From contig NZ_AP018722.1 in assembly GCF_004001325.1 (NCBI RefSeq), positions 558,001-622,000 on the forward strand: a stretch of DNA of 64,000 nucleotides. Direction: 5' to 3'. The translations under genes and the position numbers were made by a program. How positions within the stretch are numbered: position 1 is the stretch's first letter; every line of letters begins with the position of its first letter. Positions 7,958 through 18,721 of the stretch are shown in pieces. The notes below the pieces were generated by a model that worked only from the letters and a program-made list of their open reading frames with translations, did not search any database and was not told the DNA's origin. The DNA is from Thiomicrorhabdus aquaedulcis. Lineage in GTDB: Bacteria > Pseudomonadota > Gammaproteobacteria > Thiomicrospirales > Thiomicrospiraceae.

Positions 7958-10705
7958 ATGGCTTTTAATCTCTTTAAAAAAATCTTCGGCAGTCGTAACG
8001 AACGTATGCTAAAGGAATATCGCAAAACAGCCCAGCAGGTCAATGAGTTAGAAGCTGAATTTTCTCAGTTATCGGACGAGCAAATTCAGCTTAAAACCGA
8101 CGAGTTTAAAACAAGATTGCAAGCGGGCGCTACGCTAGACGATATTTTGCCCGAAGCGTTTGCAGTGGTAAGAGAAGCCGGTAAAAGAGTATTTGGAATG
8201 CGTCATTACGACGTGCAAATGATGGGTGGTATAGCCTTACATCAAGGTAAAATTGCCGAGATGCGTACTGGCGAAGGTAAAACGCTGGTAGCTACCTTGC
8301 CGGTATATTTAAACGCCTTGTTGGGCAAGGGCGTTCACGTCATTACCGTCAACGATTATCTGGCCAAGCGTGATGCGCAGTGGATGGGACAGCTGTTTGA
8401 GTTTTTAAACTTATCTACTGGTGTGATTTTAAGTGGCCAGTCGCAGCAAGAAAAGCAAATGGCGTATTCGATGGACGTGACTTACGGCACCAACAACGAA
8501 TTTGGGTTTGATTATTTACGCGATAACATGGCTATCTTTTCGGCCGAAAAAGTCATGCGTGGCCAACACTTTGCGGTAGTGGATGAGGTCGACTCAATTT
8601 TAATTGACGAGGCACGTACGCCTTTAATTATTTCGGGACCTGCTGAAGATAAGGCCGAAATTTACAAAAAAATTAACCCACTAATCGTGCATTTAGAGCA
8701 AGGTCAAGAAGACCTTGAAACCAAGAGTTCGAGTGGCGATTTCACCATTGACGAAAAATCCAAGCAGGTTTACCTAACCGACCAAGGACACGGCAAGGTT
8801 GAAGAGTTGTTGATTGAACAAGGCTTTTTTGAAGAGGGTGAAAGCCTATACGATGCCACCAATATTGGTTTGATGATTCACGTTAACGCCGCTTTGCGCG
8901 CAAACTTACTGTTTGAAAAAGACCGTGATTACATTGTTGAAAACAATCAGGTGGTCATTATTGACGAATTTACCGGTCGAAAAATGGACGGTCGCCGTTG
9001 GAGCGATGGCTTGCACCAAGCCATTGAGGCTAAAGAAGGCGTTAAGGTTCAGCAAGAGAGTCAAACCTTTGCCTCGATTACCTTTCAAAATTATTTCAGA
9101 CAGTATAAAAAACTTGCCGGTATGACCGGAACCGCCGACACCGAAGCGGGGGAGTTTTTATCAACCTACAATTTAGAAGTGGTGGTGATTCCGCCTAATA
9201 AAATTCCAGAGCGTAAAGACTTAGCCGATTTGGTGTTTTTGGACATGGAAGGAAAATTTGCGGCCATTGTCGAAGACATTCGTGAAACCACAAAATCATT
9301 GCAACCCGTGTTAGTGGGTACAGCTTCGATTGACATGTCTGAACTGCTGTCGCGATTGCTGACCACCGAGGGCATTACCCATAACGTCTTAAACGCCAAA
9401 CAGCATGAAAGGGAAGCCTATATTATTGCCAACGCTGGTTTGCCAGGCGCGGTCACCATTGCAACTAACATGGCCGGTCGTGGTACGGATATTGTTTTGG
9501 GCGGTAATCTTGAAATGGAAATCGCGGCGTTAGAAAACCCAACGCCCGAGCAGATTGCACAAGTTAAAACCGATTGGCAAGCCCGCCACAATGCGGTGCT
9601 TAGTTACGGTGGTTTAAAAGTGATTGGTTCAGAACGCCACGAATCACGTCGCATTGACAACCAGTTACGTGGACGTTCTGGTCGCCAAGGTGATGCAGGT
9701 TTAACCCGTTTTTATCTGTCGCTAGACGATGATTTAATGCGTCGTTTTGCCTCAGAAAAAGTTAAGTCAATGATGAAGCGTTTGGGAATGACTTCAAACG
9801 AAGCCATTGAGCACAGCATGGTCACCAAGTCGATTGAGCGCGCGCAAAAGCAAGTGGAGCGTATGCATCAAGATGAGCGTGCCAATTTGTTAAAGTTTGA
9901 CAACATTGCAAACGAACAGCGCAAAGTAGTTTACTCGCAACGTAACGAGTTAATGGAAGCCGACGATGTAACCGATACGTTAGATGCCTTGCGCGAACAA
10001 GTGGTTGAGCAAATGGTGGCGACGTATGTGCCCAAAGGTTCATTAGAAGAGCAGTGGGATATTGCCGGCTTAACCCTGGCGTTGCAAGAAGATTTGGGTG
10101 CGGCATTAAGTATCCAGGCCTGGTTAGAAGACAATAAAAACTTGTATGAAGAAAAATTGGTTGAAAAAATCATTGCTGAGCTAGAGGCTTTATACAAAGC
10201 TAAAATGGCTGTGGTTGACCCGCAAACCCGCCACCACTTTGAAAAAGAAGTGTTGCTGCGCACGATGGATAAGCAATGGCGTGAGCATTTAGCCGAAATG
10301 GATTATTTACGTCGCGGGATTCACCTGCGTGGTTACGCGCAAAAAGATCCGTTTCAGGAATACCGTCGCGAGTCGTCTGAGATGTTTAAAAACTTTTTAA
10401 ACGAAGTGATGTTTGAAACCGTTAAAGTACTGTCTTTGGTGCAAATTGAAGGGCCTAAAGACGTTGATGACTACGATGAACAATTGGCGGCCAGTCGTCC
10501 CCAGCAGTTGGAAGCTACGCATCCGGCCGCGCAAGGTATAAGCGATGCCATGCGTCAACCAGACCCAGTCATGCCAACAGAGGATGATTTGGAGATGGAC
10601 GCAGACAGCACCTTTAAACGCGATGTCCCCAAGGTTGGACGTAACGATCCATGCTCATGCGGTTCGGGCAAAAAATACAAACATTGTTGCGGTAAGCTAA
10701 GTTGA
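7958..10705 (+). CDS. secA: Preprotein translocase ATPase SecA
   Basis: Motor that drives unfolded preproteins through SecYEG. 915 residues. Walker A region [14 protein letters not shown], Walker [24 protein letters not shown] in the second nucleotide-binding fold, and a C-terminal zinc site [13 protein letters not shown] for SecB and ribosome binding. The frame is open to 7892, but that extension would be encoded by the inverted-repeat element; SecA homology begins at [14 protein letters not shown], so ATG 7958 is used. A near-copy of the palindrome (11 of 12 bases) at 10113-10124 again reads QAWL. Confidence 0.97.
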   Translation: MAFNLFKKIFGSRNERMLKEYRKTAQQVNELEAEFSQLSDEQIQLKTDEFKTRLQAGATLDDILPEAFAVVREAGKRVFGMRHYDVQMMGGIALHQGKIAEMRTGEGKTLVATLPVYLNALLGKGVHVITVNDYLAKRDAQWMGQLFEFLNLSTGVILSGQSQQEKQMAYSMDVTYGTNNEFGFDYLRDNMAIFSAEKVMRGQHFAVVDEVDSILIDEARTPLIISGPAEDKAEIYKKINPLIVHLEQGQEDLETKSSSGDFTIDEKSKQVYLTDQGHGKVEELLIEQGFFEEGESLYDATNIGLMIHVNAALRANLLFEKDRDYIVENNQVVIIDEFTGRKMDGRRWSDGLHQAIEAKEGVKVQQESQTFASITFQNYFRQYKKLAGMTGTADTEAGEFLSTYNLEVVVIPPNKIPERKDLADLVFLDMEGKFAAIVEDIRETTKSLQPVLVGTASIDMSELLSRLLTTEGITHNVLNAKQHEREAYIIANAGLPGAVTIATNMAGRGTDIVLGGNLEMEIAALENPTPEQIAQVKTDWQARHNAVLSYGGLKVIGSERHESRRIDNQLRGRSGRQGDAGLTRFYLSLDDDLMRRFASEKVKSMMKRLGMTSNEAIEHSMVTKSIERAQKQVERMHQDERANLLKFDNIANEQRKVVYSQRNELMEADDVTDTLDALREQVVEQMVATYVPKGSLEEQWDIAGLTLALQEDLGAALSIQAWLEDNKNLYEEKLVEKIIAELEALYKAKMAVVDPQTRHHFEKEVLLRTMDKQWREHLAEMDYLRRGIHLRGYAQKDPFQEYRRESSEMFKNFLNEVMFETVKVLSLVQIEGPKDVDDYDEQLAASRPQQLEATHPAAQGISDAMRQPDPVMPTEDDLEMDADSTFKRDVPKVGRNDPCSCGSGKKYKHCCGKLS

Positions 10706-10734
10706 GATAGGTTTGAGTAGAGTTGAATAAAGTT

Positions 10735-10803
10735 GAATAAAGTTGAATTTGCACAAGACGTGAATGCCATTTTTATGGGTGAATTCATTCCTGCAAAGGT
10801 TTC
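10735..10803. mobile_element. Decayed MITE right end after secA
   Basis: The stretch from about 10760 (GAATGCCATTTTTATGG...TGCAAAGGTTTC) parallels the right 45 bp of the 159-bp elements. Just before it, the decamer AAGTTGAATA is repeated about three times (10722-10750). No left end is visible. Confidence 0.4.
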
Positions 10804-10823
10804 TTTTTGTATTTTTATGTTAT

Positions 10824-10861
10824 AAAAACCCAATTTAATTCTTTTTATGTTGGGTTTTTTG
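10824..10861 (+). terminator. Rho-independent terminator of secA
   Basis: Stem AAAAACCCAA / TTGGGTTTTT followed by a T-run, 120 bp after the secA stop and before argJ. Confidence 0.75.
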
Positions 10862-10909
10862 CTTTCTTTATTAATGCATTTTTAATGCTTGTTAACATAG
10901 GATTTTACG

Positions 10910-12121
10910 ATGAGCGGTTTAAACATAACACTTCACCCCATTGCTGGCGTGTATTTGGGTACTACCAGTGCGGCCATTAAAAAGCCTGGTAAAATTGATT
11001 TGGTGGTGATTGAATTGATTCCTGGTGCGCTTACCGCCGCAACGTTTACTCAAAATGCCTTTTGCGCCGCACCGGTGACCTTGGCCAAACAAAATTTAAC
11101 CCACGCTATGCCACGCGCGCTGCTTATTAACAGTGGCAACGCCAATGCAGGCACTGGCGCGCAAGGTATGTTAGACGCCCAGCAATGTTGTGCTTGGGTA
11201 GCGCAAGAGTTGGGGTGCAGTCCCGAAGAAGTGTTGCCGTTTTCGACTGGCGTGATTGGTCAAAACTTACCAATGGAACGTTTTCAGGCAGGGATTCCAA
11301 ATGCAATAGCCAATGTGAACATCACTGGCTGGGAAAATGCATGCTTAGGCATTATGACCACCGACTTAGTGCCTAAAGCCGTCAGTCGTGTGGTTGACGT
11401 AGACGGCCATTCGGTGACTTTAACCGGAATTTCAAAAGGCTCTGGAATGATTCATCCTAACATGGCGACGATGTTAGGATTTGCCGCGACGGACGCTAAA
11501 ATTACCCAGGCCTGTTTGCATCAAGCGTTGTTGGATGCGGTTAAAGTTTCGTTTAACCGCATTACAGTCGATGGCGATACCTCAACCAACGATGCCTGTA
11601 CTTTAACAGCGACTCAACAGGCAGACATGCCAGTAATTGATTCGGTTAACTCTAAAGCCTATCAAGACTTTGCCCAAGCGGTTAAAGAGATGATGACCGA
11701 ACTGGCGCAAATGATTGTGCGCGATGGTGAGGGCGCAACTAAATTTGTGACCGTGGACGTGCAAGGTGGTGCGTCAGAAGAAGAGTGCTTAAAAGTAGCA
11801 CACGCTGTGGCGTTGTCGCCGTTGGTTAAAACGGCGTTGTTTGCATCTGACCCAAACTGGGGGCGTATTTTAGCTGCGGTGGGGCGTGCTGGTGTCGATC
11901 AATTAAATGTGGATACGCTTAAAATTTATTTGGGCGATGTCTGCATTGTCGAAAACGGCGGTCGCGCGGCTAACTACACTGAAGAGCAAGGTCAGGCGGT
12001 GATGAGCCAAACCGACATTCCGATTACCATTCAGTTAAACCGTGGTAACGCACACGAAACCGTTTGGACAACCGATTTTTCATACGATTACGTTAAAATT
12101 AACGCAGAGTATCGTTCATAA
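10910..12121 (+). CDS. argJ: Glutamate N-acetyltransferase / amino-acid N-acetyltransferase ArgJ
   Basis: Arginine biosynthesis: transfers the acetyl group from N-acetylornithine to glutamate (ornithine acetyltransferase). 403 residues. The autoproteolysis site is visible in KGSGMIHPNMATMLGF, where cleavage before the Thr yields alpha and beta chains with Thr as nucleophile. C-terminus ends in the common TTDFSYDYVKINAEYRS pattern. Whether it also makes acetylglutamate from acetyl-CoA cannot be seen; argA at 22294 may take that role. The secA-argJ order matches Pseudomonas. Confidence 0.96.
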   Translation: MSGLNITLHPIAGVYLGTTSAAIKKPGKIDLVVIELIPGALTAATFTQNAFCAAPVTLAKQNLTHAMPRALLINSGNANAGTGAQGMLDAQQCCAWVAQELGCSPEEVLPFSTGVIGQNLPMERFQAGIPNAIANVNITGWENACLGIMTTDLVPKAVSRVVDVDGHSVTLTGISKGSGMIHPNMATMLGFAATDAKITQACLHQALLDAVKVSFNRITVDGDTSTNDACTLTATQQADMPVIDSVNSKAYQDFAQAVKEMMTELAQMIVRDGEGATKFVTVDVQGGASEEECLKVAHAVALSPLVKTALFASDPNWGRILAAVGRAGVDQLNVDTLKIYLGDVCIVENGGRAANYTEEQGQAVMSQTDIPITIQLNRGNAHETVWTTDFSYDYVKINAEYRS

Positions 12122-12140
12122 AACGTTCATACATAAAGTG

Positions 12141-12152
12141 ACCAGGCCTGGT
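12141..12152. repeat. ACCAGGCCTGGT palindrome
   Basis: Exact copy 19 bp after the argJ stop and upstream of the argJ/hisC terminator; flanks AGTG and TAAA. Confidence 0.85.
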
Positions 12153-12178
12153 TAAACGCTAACCAGTCGCTTTAAAGC

Positions 12179-12215
12179 AAAAAAGCCCAAACAGATTATT
12201 CTGCTTGGGCTTTTT
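12179..12215. terminator. Bidirectional terminator between argJ and hisC
   Basis: Stem AAAAGCCCAA / TTGGGCTTTT around a loop, with A-run before and T-run after, so it can end both the plus-strand argJ and the minus-strand hisC transcripts. Confidence 0.8.
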
Positions 12216-12281
12216 GTATTTTTGCTTTACGCATGTTAACAAGTAAAAAAATAAAAAGTTAAAAGGGTTATAACACCGCAA

Positions 12282-13349
12282 TCACCCGGTGGTTACAACC
12301 AATTTAGCCAACACTTCACAGAGTCGGGCATTTTCGGCGTCCGTTCCGATGGTGATGCGCACGTATTGGTCTATGCGCGGCAGTTTAAAATAACGCACAA
12401 TAATCGATTCATCGCGTAATTGTTGGGTGAGGGTTGCTGCATCGACTTTGGGGTGGGTGGCAAACACAAAGTTGGCGGCCGACGGAATAACGTTAAAGCC
12501 CAAGTCTTGCATAAACTGAGTAAGTTGCTCGCGCGTGTCTATGATTTTTTGGCAGGTGGTTTCAAAATACGGCTGATCTTCAAACGCGCCAATAGCCGCG
12601 GCCATGGCGAGTTTGTCCAATGGGTAAGAGTTAAAGCTGTTTTTAACACGCTCCAGTGCCTCAATGAGTGTGGCATGTCCCAAGGCAAAACCAACGCGCA
12701 TTCCAGCCAGCGAGCGCGATTTAGACAAGGTTTGCACCACCAATAAGTTGGGGTATTGGTCAATTAAAACGGCCGCACTTTGGCCGCCAAAATCAATGTA
12801 AGCCTCGTCCACTACCACCACTTGATTTGGGTGGTTTTTTAGCAAGCGTTTGATGGCTTCTAATTCCAAGACTCGTCCCGTAGGTGCATTTGGATTGGGG
12901 AATATAATCGCGCCGCACTCCTGATTGTAGTCATCAACGTCAATAGCAAACGCTTCATTGAGAGCCACAGTTCGGTAATCAACCTGATATAAGCCACAAT
13001 ATACCGGGTAAAAGCTGTAGGTGATGTCCGGAAACAACAGCGGCTTGTCGTGTTTAAGCAGGGCTTGAAAAACATGCGCTAATACTTCATCCGAGCCGTT
13101 GCCGACAAAAACATTGTGTGACGTAAGGTTAAAATGTTTGGCAAGCGTGCTTTTAAGCGCATCGGCATTTGGGTCTGGATAGAGTGTTAGCAGATTGTTG
13201 GTGGCCTGCCTAATCGCTTCTAGCGCCTTGGGGGACGGCGGATACGGGTTTTCGTTGGTGTTGAGTTTAACCAAATTAGCCATTTTGGGCTGTTCGCCCG
13301 GAACATAGGGGGTTAACTCGTGAACAATTTTGCTCCAGAACTGGCTCAT
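12282..13349 (-). CDS. hisC: Histidinol-phosphate aminotransferase HisC
   Basis: PLP fold-type I aminotransferase making histidinol phosphate from imidazole acetol phosphate in histidine synthesis; many HisC enzymes also act on aromatic amino acids. 355 residues. It starts near [18 protein letters not shown], carries [25 protein letters not shown] and the PLP-lysine motif [15 protein letters not shown]. It is alone on the minus strand, set within a plus-strand run, with no other his genes near; bacteria often have a second HisC, so a his-operon copy elsewhere is possible. Confidence 0.93.
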   Translation of the reverse strand: MSQFWSKIVHELTPYVPGEQPKMANLVKLNTNENPYPPSPKALEAIRQATNNLLTLYPDPNADALKSTLAKHFNLTSHNVFVGNGSDEVLAHVFQALLKHDKPLLFPDITYSFYPVYCGLYQVDYRTVALNEAFAIDVDDYNQECGAIIFPNPNAPTGRVLELEAIKRLLKNHPNQVVVVDEAYIDFGGQSAAVLIDQYPNLLVVQTLSKSRSLAGMRVGFALGHATLIEALERVKNSFNSYPLDKLAMAAAIGAFEDQPYFETTCQKIIDTREQLTQFMQDLGFNVIPSAANFVFATHPKVDAATLTQQLRDESIIVRYFKLPRIDQYVRITIGTDAENARLCEVLAKLVVTTG

Positions 13350-13396
13350 CGCTTGGCATCCCTTTAAAAAATGAAAAACTATTTTACCGTAAAATA

Positions 13397-13408
13397 ACCA
13401 GGCCTGGT
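13397..13408. repeat. ACCAGGCCTGGT palindrome
   Basis: Exact copy in the divergent hisC / mutT spacer, where both promoters must lie. Confidence 0.85.
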
Positions 13409-13474
13409 TAGTTTGAATGTGGGTAAACGTGTCATAAAATAGCTGTAAAAAACATAAATATTAAGGAGTATGGC

Positions 13475-14446
13475 ATGAACCATCAAACCGAATTGAATCC
13501 AGCGTTAAACAACGAAATTGCGATTGCCGTCGGCGTGTTAATTCGCGGTTCGCAAGTGTGCCTGAGTGTGCGCCAATCGCATCAAACACACGCCGATCAC
13601 TGGGAGTTTCCGGGTGGAAAAGTGCACGCTAATGAAACCATTGAACAAGCGTTGGTGCGTGAGTTTAACGAAGAGCTGGCGATTGAAACCAGGGGTTGGC
13701 AACCTTTGATTGAAATTCCGTGGGCGTACGATGCGTTACGCGTGCGGTTGCATGTGTACCAGACCGAGGACTTTTCTGGCGAACCGATGGGCAATGAAGG
13801 GCAAGCCGTGGCGTGGTGTGAACGCAGTGAGCTTAAAAGCAGAAAATTTCCGGCGGCCAATAAGGGGATTGTCAGTGCGTTAACCTTGGCCGATCACCTG
13901 ATGATCAGCGGTGCGTTTGACGATGAATCCGATGCTTTGAAGCGACTGCAACAGGCGTGCGAGGCGGGTGTGCGTTTTTGTCAGTTACGCGCTAAACATT
14001 TGCCGCAGGCCGACTTTGTGACCTTGGCGAATAGAGCAATTGATTTGGTGCATGGTTATGGCGGCAAAATTTTGCTGAACGCCGACCCGGCTATTTTAGC
14101 CTTGTGCCCGATGGCCGATGGGGTTCAATTGGCGTCGAATGCGCTTGAAAAATTTACCCAACGTCCTATTGCGGACGATAAATGGCTGGGGGCTTCAACC
14201 CACAATGTAAGCCAAATGCAACACGCCTTGGCGTTGGGAGCGGATTTTATCTTACTTTCACCCATCAAGCCAACGCGCTCTCACCCCGATATGCAGGGCA
14301 TTGGCTGGTCGGCGTTTGCGCAAGCTGTGCGGGAAATTCCTGTGCCAGTTTACGCTTTGGGCGGTATGCAACCGACCGACATTGACCAGGCAAAGTCTTT
14401 AGGCGGGCAAGGTATTGCCGCCATATCTGGGTTTTGGCCAGGGTAA
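13475..14446 (+). CDS. Nudix (MutT-type) hydrolase fused to a ThiE-like domain
   Basis: 323 residues with two domains. Residues about 12-140 form a Nudix hydrolase with its box starting at GGKVHANE and the REFNEEL core (about 47-70), as in MutT, which removes 8-oxo-dGTP. Residues about 145-320 resemble thiamine-phosphate synthase (LRAKHLPQADF, DGVQLAS, GASTHN, ALGGM). This fusion is known in gammaproteobacteria next to secA/argJ. Whether the ThiE part makes thiamine phosphate is uncertain. AAGGAG at 13463-13468 sets the start at 13475. It converges on coaE. Confidence 0.88.
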   Translation: MNHQTELNPALNNEIAIAVGVLIRGSQVCLSVRQSHQTHADHWEFPGGKVHANETIEQALVREFNEELAIETRGWQPLIEIPWAYDALRVRLHVYQTEDFSGEPMGNEGQAVAWCERSELKSRKFPAANKGIVSALTLADHLMISGAFDDESDALKRLQQACEAGVRFCQLRAKHLPQADFVTLANRAIDLVHGYGGKILLNADPAILALCPMADGVQLASNALEKFTQRPIADDKWLGASTHNVSQMQHALALGADFILLSPIKPTRSHPDMQGIGWSAFAQAVREIPVPVYALGGMQPTDIDQAKSLGGQGIAAISGFWPG

Positions 14447-14475
14447 ATTTAGGGCATCTTTAGCGCATCTTTAGG

Positions 14476-15161
14476 CTATTTGTCGGCAGGCGACTCGTGT
14501 GACGACGAATTTTGAGAATGCATTTCAGCTGCTAAATGCGTAATTTGCGTTTCAAGTTCGGTCAAGCTGCCGTTATTGGCAATGACACGATGTGCCATGT
14601 TTAAGCGGGTAGCGCGATCGGTTTGTTGTTGCAGAATTTTTTAACGTCACTTTCACAACTGTGATCTCGCTGAACGACACGGCTGGTTTGCTGCTCTGGA
14701 CTGGCATCGACCACCCAAATTTCATCGAGAAATTCACGCCAATCACGCCAATCATCAGGCCTGGTCAAATCATTTTGCAGGGTTTCAGCTAACAATGGAA
14801 TGGCGACTAAAATAAACGCGGGCGGTTGTGGTGAGTTTATTAATTGAGCGACTTGTCGCTGGGTTTCGGCCTTAATTAGCGGGTGTAATATCGCTTCTAA
14901 TTGTTGCTTTGCCAGCGCATTGTTAAAAATGAGTTGGCGTAATTTAGCGCGATCAAGGGTTTGGTCTGGTTGCAAAATGCCTGCGCCAAACGTCTTAATA
15001 ATAGCCTTAAGCCCAGGGCTGTTGGGGCATACGACCTGTCTTGCTATCGCATCGGTGTCAACGGTAGGAATGCCATGTTGGGCAAATAATTGACTTACGG
15101 TCGATTTTCCCGAGCCAATGCCGCCGGTAAGGCCAATAATTTTAGGTGTGTTCACAGTCAA
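14476..15161 (-). CDS. coaE: Dephospho-CoA kinase CoaE, frame broken near the 3' end
   Basis: Last step of coenzyme A synthesis (ATP plus dephospho-CoA). P-loop [17 protein letters not shown] at the N-terminus, then [10 protein letters not shown] and [11 protein letters not shown]. The read-through frame stops early (stop at 14601) with a non-homologous tail after DVKK. One base fewer at the six-base A run (plus-strand T run 14637-14642) restores the conserved tail, [19 protein letters not shown] and on to a stop at 14476-14478, about 228 residues in all. CoaE is essential, so a base-call error or -1 slippage is more likely than real loss. Confidence 0.85.
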
Positions 15162-15169
15162 ATCACATG

Positions 15170-17491
15170 TTAATTGGGTGCAATGGCTGCATCAAGATTT
15201 GTTGGCTTAGCAGGCTTAGAATGCTTAAAAGGCTCAATAATTTGAGCTATTGATATCAGCGGAGGGCTAAGCGTTTGGTCAGGTTTACCCAGTAAATAGC
15301 CTTGTACATGCGTGGCGCCAGCCTTTTTGGCGAGCTCAAGCATGGCGTAATCCTCAATGCCTTCCATTACCAACTCGTAATCCGAGCGACGCACCATGTC
15401 TGCGGTACTGGCAATAATGTTGCGAGTTTTGTCATCGCCAGATAAGGCGCGGGTCATAGAAATATCAAATTTAATAATGTCTACCGGCATATTCGCCAAG
15501 TAACGAATGGACGAATAACCACTGCCAAAGTCGTCTAGCGCAATTAAAAATCCCTGGCTTCGCAAGGTACTTAAGACTTCTTGGGCGTATTCCATGTGGT
15601 CGATAAGAATGTTTTCGGTGATTTCAATTACAATTTTATGCAGCGCCAAAAAGGGAATAAAGGGCTTAAATAAATCAATAAAAAATGGTTGTAATAGAGT
15701 TTTACCCGAGATGTTGACCGAAACGCCCGTGTTTTGTGAGATTACCCCACTTTGTAGAGCTTGTAAAATTTGATGAATGACTTGAGTGTCTATTTCAACC
15801 TCTAAACGGCGACGCGTGACTACTGCAAAAATATCGTTGGGATAAATAAGAACGTCGCTATTGGGTTGGCGTATGCGAATGAGGGACTCGTAATAAATTT
15901 TTCCATCCATAACACTGCAAATAGGTTGATAGTGCATAACAATGTTGTGGCCTGTATGAATGGCATCTACCACGGCATTAACCACCACATTAGACACCAT
16001 GCCGTGGGCTTCTTGGTCAAGCGTGTGGTGGTAAAACTGGATTTTATGTTGCTGTGATTGTTTGGCTTTATACATCGCAATGTCGGCTTGGCGTGGCAGG
16101 CTAGACAACACGTGCTGGTCTACGGCTCCGTCGCTTGAGTTAACTGTACTGATGCCAATGCTGTATGAGAGTTTTTCTTTAATGCCAATAGAGTAAAAGT
16201 TGGCTTCGTTAAGAGCATTTAAGCATTGGGTGGCTATAGCCAAAGTTTCGTCGGCTGATTTGTCTTGAGTAATTACCGCAAACTCATCGCCCCCAATACG
16301 GTAGACCGAACAATCAATTGGTAAAGACTGTTGAATGGTGCTGGCAGTAATGCAAATGACTTCATCGCCAATTTCATGACCGTAGGTGTCATTGAGCGCC
16401 TTAAAAAAGTCGCAATCAAACAGTATAAATGCAATGTTTACTGGATGAGAGGCGTAGTGGGTCAAAATGTCGTGCCAAGCTTCGTCAAACGCACGGCGGT
16501 TGTATATGTTGGTGAGCGCATCGCGACGAGCCTGATCCCAGACTAACAAGTTTTGCTGATCTAGCGCATGCTGAGTGTGTTGTAAGTCACGGTGGTAAGT
16601 GTGCAAAGAGTGCTTTAGGTCTTCAAATTCTTGCAGTAAAAATGTGTTAGTGGGCGCTGTGTGGGTTTCGCTGGGGTGTGTTTTTAATCTCTGTAAGTAA
16701 GCCGAAAGCACTTGCAAAGGCTTATTAATCATGTGGTTAAAAATAAATAAAAACATTGTTGCGGCTATTAACAAGAGCAGAGCTGACTCGGTTAAAAAGG
16801 TTTCAATTAACTGCCATAAATGATCGCTTACTGGATTGGACACCGGAAAAAATTGTGTGTATTGCAAAATGGTTGACAATGGTACTTGCCCGTCACCATT
16901 AAAATGCAAACTGCTTTTATTGGTAAAGTAAAACGTGTTGTCGCTAAGCAGCGTGGGCAAAAGGTCTATTGAAATGCCTACGTAACCTAATATTTTTTGG
17001 GTACTGCGCTCGTAAATGGGTTCAAACACATTTAGGTGGGTTTCTGCATTGGGTTTAAACACCACCGTAGGCGTGGTGTCTTTAATGTGCAGCGGCAAAG
17101 TCAGGTGCGATTGACTGTTAGGGGAGGCCGGAGTGAGCAAACGTCGCTCTGCTGTATACAACTCCAGTTGGTCGTAATGGGGTTTAAAGTAACCACTCTC
17201 TTTTAAGCGCTCATCGTGCCAATAAAAGTAGTAGCTCGAATCGTGAAACTGTTGGTGAACCTCGTCCCAGTCAGCAATGGCTTTGAGTTCTTGATTAATT
17301 TTATGAGTGGTAAAAGACAAGGCGGCTTTAACTTCTTGCTCGGCGGCGATTTGAGCTTGCTCTAACACGGTGTGCTGAATTTTTTACCTTCTGAAAAAAA
17401 CGAATAGTTCACCAACACTAATAAGGCAATGCTTAGCGTTAAGAAAATAAAAAATATACCTTGATAGGGCGGATAAAAAAAGTTTTTTCAT
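15170..17491 (-). CDS. Membrane sensor diguanylate cyclase / c-di-GMP phosphodiesterase (GGDEF-EAL), N-terminus broken
   Basis: The intact frame (15170-17368, 732 residues) has a periplasmic-type sensor region (about 1-185), a membrane helix near 190-210, GGDEF ([11 protein letters not shown]) and a C-terminal EAL domain with ESL in place of EAL and DDFGSGYSS retained. No upstream RxxD inhibitory site is obvious. A first membrane helix is expected; it is found upstream in a +1 frame ([13 protein letters not shown]), reachable from ATG 17491 if six-base runs at 17449-17454 and 17380-17385 each gain or lose a base. So the gene probably starts at 17491 and is frameshifted twice, by error or decay. 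It controls or degrades c-di-GMP. Confidence 0.8.
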
Positions 17492-17547
17492 GAGATTTTA
17501 TTCACCTTAAACCACTCGTTAAGTATCCAGTTTGCTCATGTCTTTTA

Positions 17548-18426
17548 TTATTCAAGCGCGTTAAGGATTTCAACAATTCGCTCTTGTAATGTAAATTCAT
17601 ATTCGCTCGAAAAAAAGTGGTTGGCACCTTCTACAACGGTTAGCTTAGTGCCGGTTTTTTCAAGCAGGGTTAACCAATCGCGTCCTGTGCTTTGGTAACG
17701 CTTATCAGCGCCGCCCATAATAGTGTAGCTAGGAATGGTTAGATTGGTTAAGCGTTCTAAAATGTAAGCTCGGTCAAGTTTCATATACGATAAAAAGCTT
17801 TCAGGAGTGGCGAAATAGTTGTTTTTACAAAATAAAAAACTGTATTTTTGAGGGGCTGGTTTTGCCTGTTTTAGGGCGTTTTGAGCAAAGACAATCTCGT
17901 TTTCCATTGAGCCAAGCTCTTCACCGTTAAGGTAAAATAGACTGGTAAACACCGCCGCCGCAATGTTAAGTTGTGGCTGAGTGTGCAACATTTCTAGTAG
18001 TTCTTGACTGCCACTGGAATGCCCTAATACGACTACTTTTTTATGCCCTTGTTCATTAAGCCACTTAACCCATTGTGCGACTTCTAAAACGTCTTTTTCT
18101 AAAGTATGGGTATGGATTGAATTGCATTTTACCGAGCTTTTGCGTTGAGAAATGTCCAGCGTGAGCGTTGGGCTTAAGGTGGTATAGCCTTCATCGTGCA
18201 GTGCCGTAGCCATAGCCACAACGGTATGAAATTGATTGGTGGTTAAAAATCCGTGCAAAATTAACACAGCAGGCTTTTCGGCCTCACCCAAAAGATAGTG
18301 CGCTTCGGCCTTAATGTTAGAGGGCGTAATGGGTAAAATAATGTCTTGCGCTAAACTCTGACTGGCAGGTACGCCACACAATCCAAGCGCTAATAGGCTT
18401 ATTGACAACAATTGATTCCACTTCAT
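17548..18426 (-). CDS. Exported alpha/beta hydrolase
   Basis: 292 residues with a cleavable signal peptide (about 1-26, ending ASQSLAQ), so probably periplasmic. Oxyanion region LILHGFLTTN, nucleophile elbow GHSSGS, a late aspartate in MGGADKRYQ and catalytic histidine in EGANHFFS complete an alpha/beta-hydrolase triad. Substrate unknown; the fold fits an esterase, lipase or peptidase. It stands alone, 56 bp downstream of the start of the GGDEF-EAL gene on the same strand, with its own leader. Confidence 0.75.
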   Translation of the reverse strand: MKWNQLLSISLLALGLCGVPASQSLAQDIILPITPSNIKAEAHYLLGEAEKPAVLILHGFLTTNQFHTVVAMATALHDEGYTTLSPTLTLDISQRKSSVKCNSIHTHTLEKDVLEVAQWVKWLNEQGHKKVVVLGHSSGSQELLEMLHTQPQLNIAAAVFTSLFYLNGEELGSMENEIVFAQNALKQAKPAPQKYSFLFCKNNYFATPESFLSYMKLDRAYILERLTNLTIPSYTIMGGADKRYQSTGRDWLTLLEKTGTKLTVVEGANHFFSSEYEFTLQERIVEILNALE

Positions 18427-18624
18427 TCAATACCTTCTTTGACATTAATTTTTACATGGGTTGTGCATGAGTTGCGTGTTGATTAACCGTTTGGTTACGA
18501 CAAATTTTTACAAGACTATCAAATATACATCAATGGGTAAAGTTGTTCGTATGTTTATTGCATATAAAGTCTGTTAAAGGTACGTAAGCACACGGTTAAT
18601 TCAACTCATTCTAAAAAAATGTTG

Positions 18625-18636
18625 ACCAGGCCTGGT
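18625..18636. repeat. ACCAGGCCTGGT palindrome
   Basis: Exact copy about 86 bp before the amidotransferase start, flanked GTTG...CATG, in a 295-bp divergent spacer that otherwise shows only AT-rich promoter-like sequence. Confidence 0.85.
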
Positions 18637-18721
18637 CATGATGCGCTGTAAAATCGTGCATTCAAAACGTGTTAATCGTTAAAATACGGTTCAATATTGG
18701 TTAATTTAAAGAGTAAACCCT

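Noticed and set aside
15866-16057. Small plus-strand frame within the GGDEF-EAL gene
   Set aside because: Shadow of the minus-strand gene, no independent signals.
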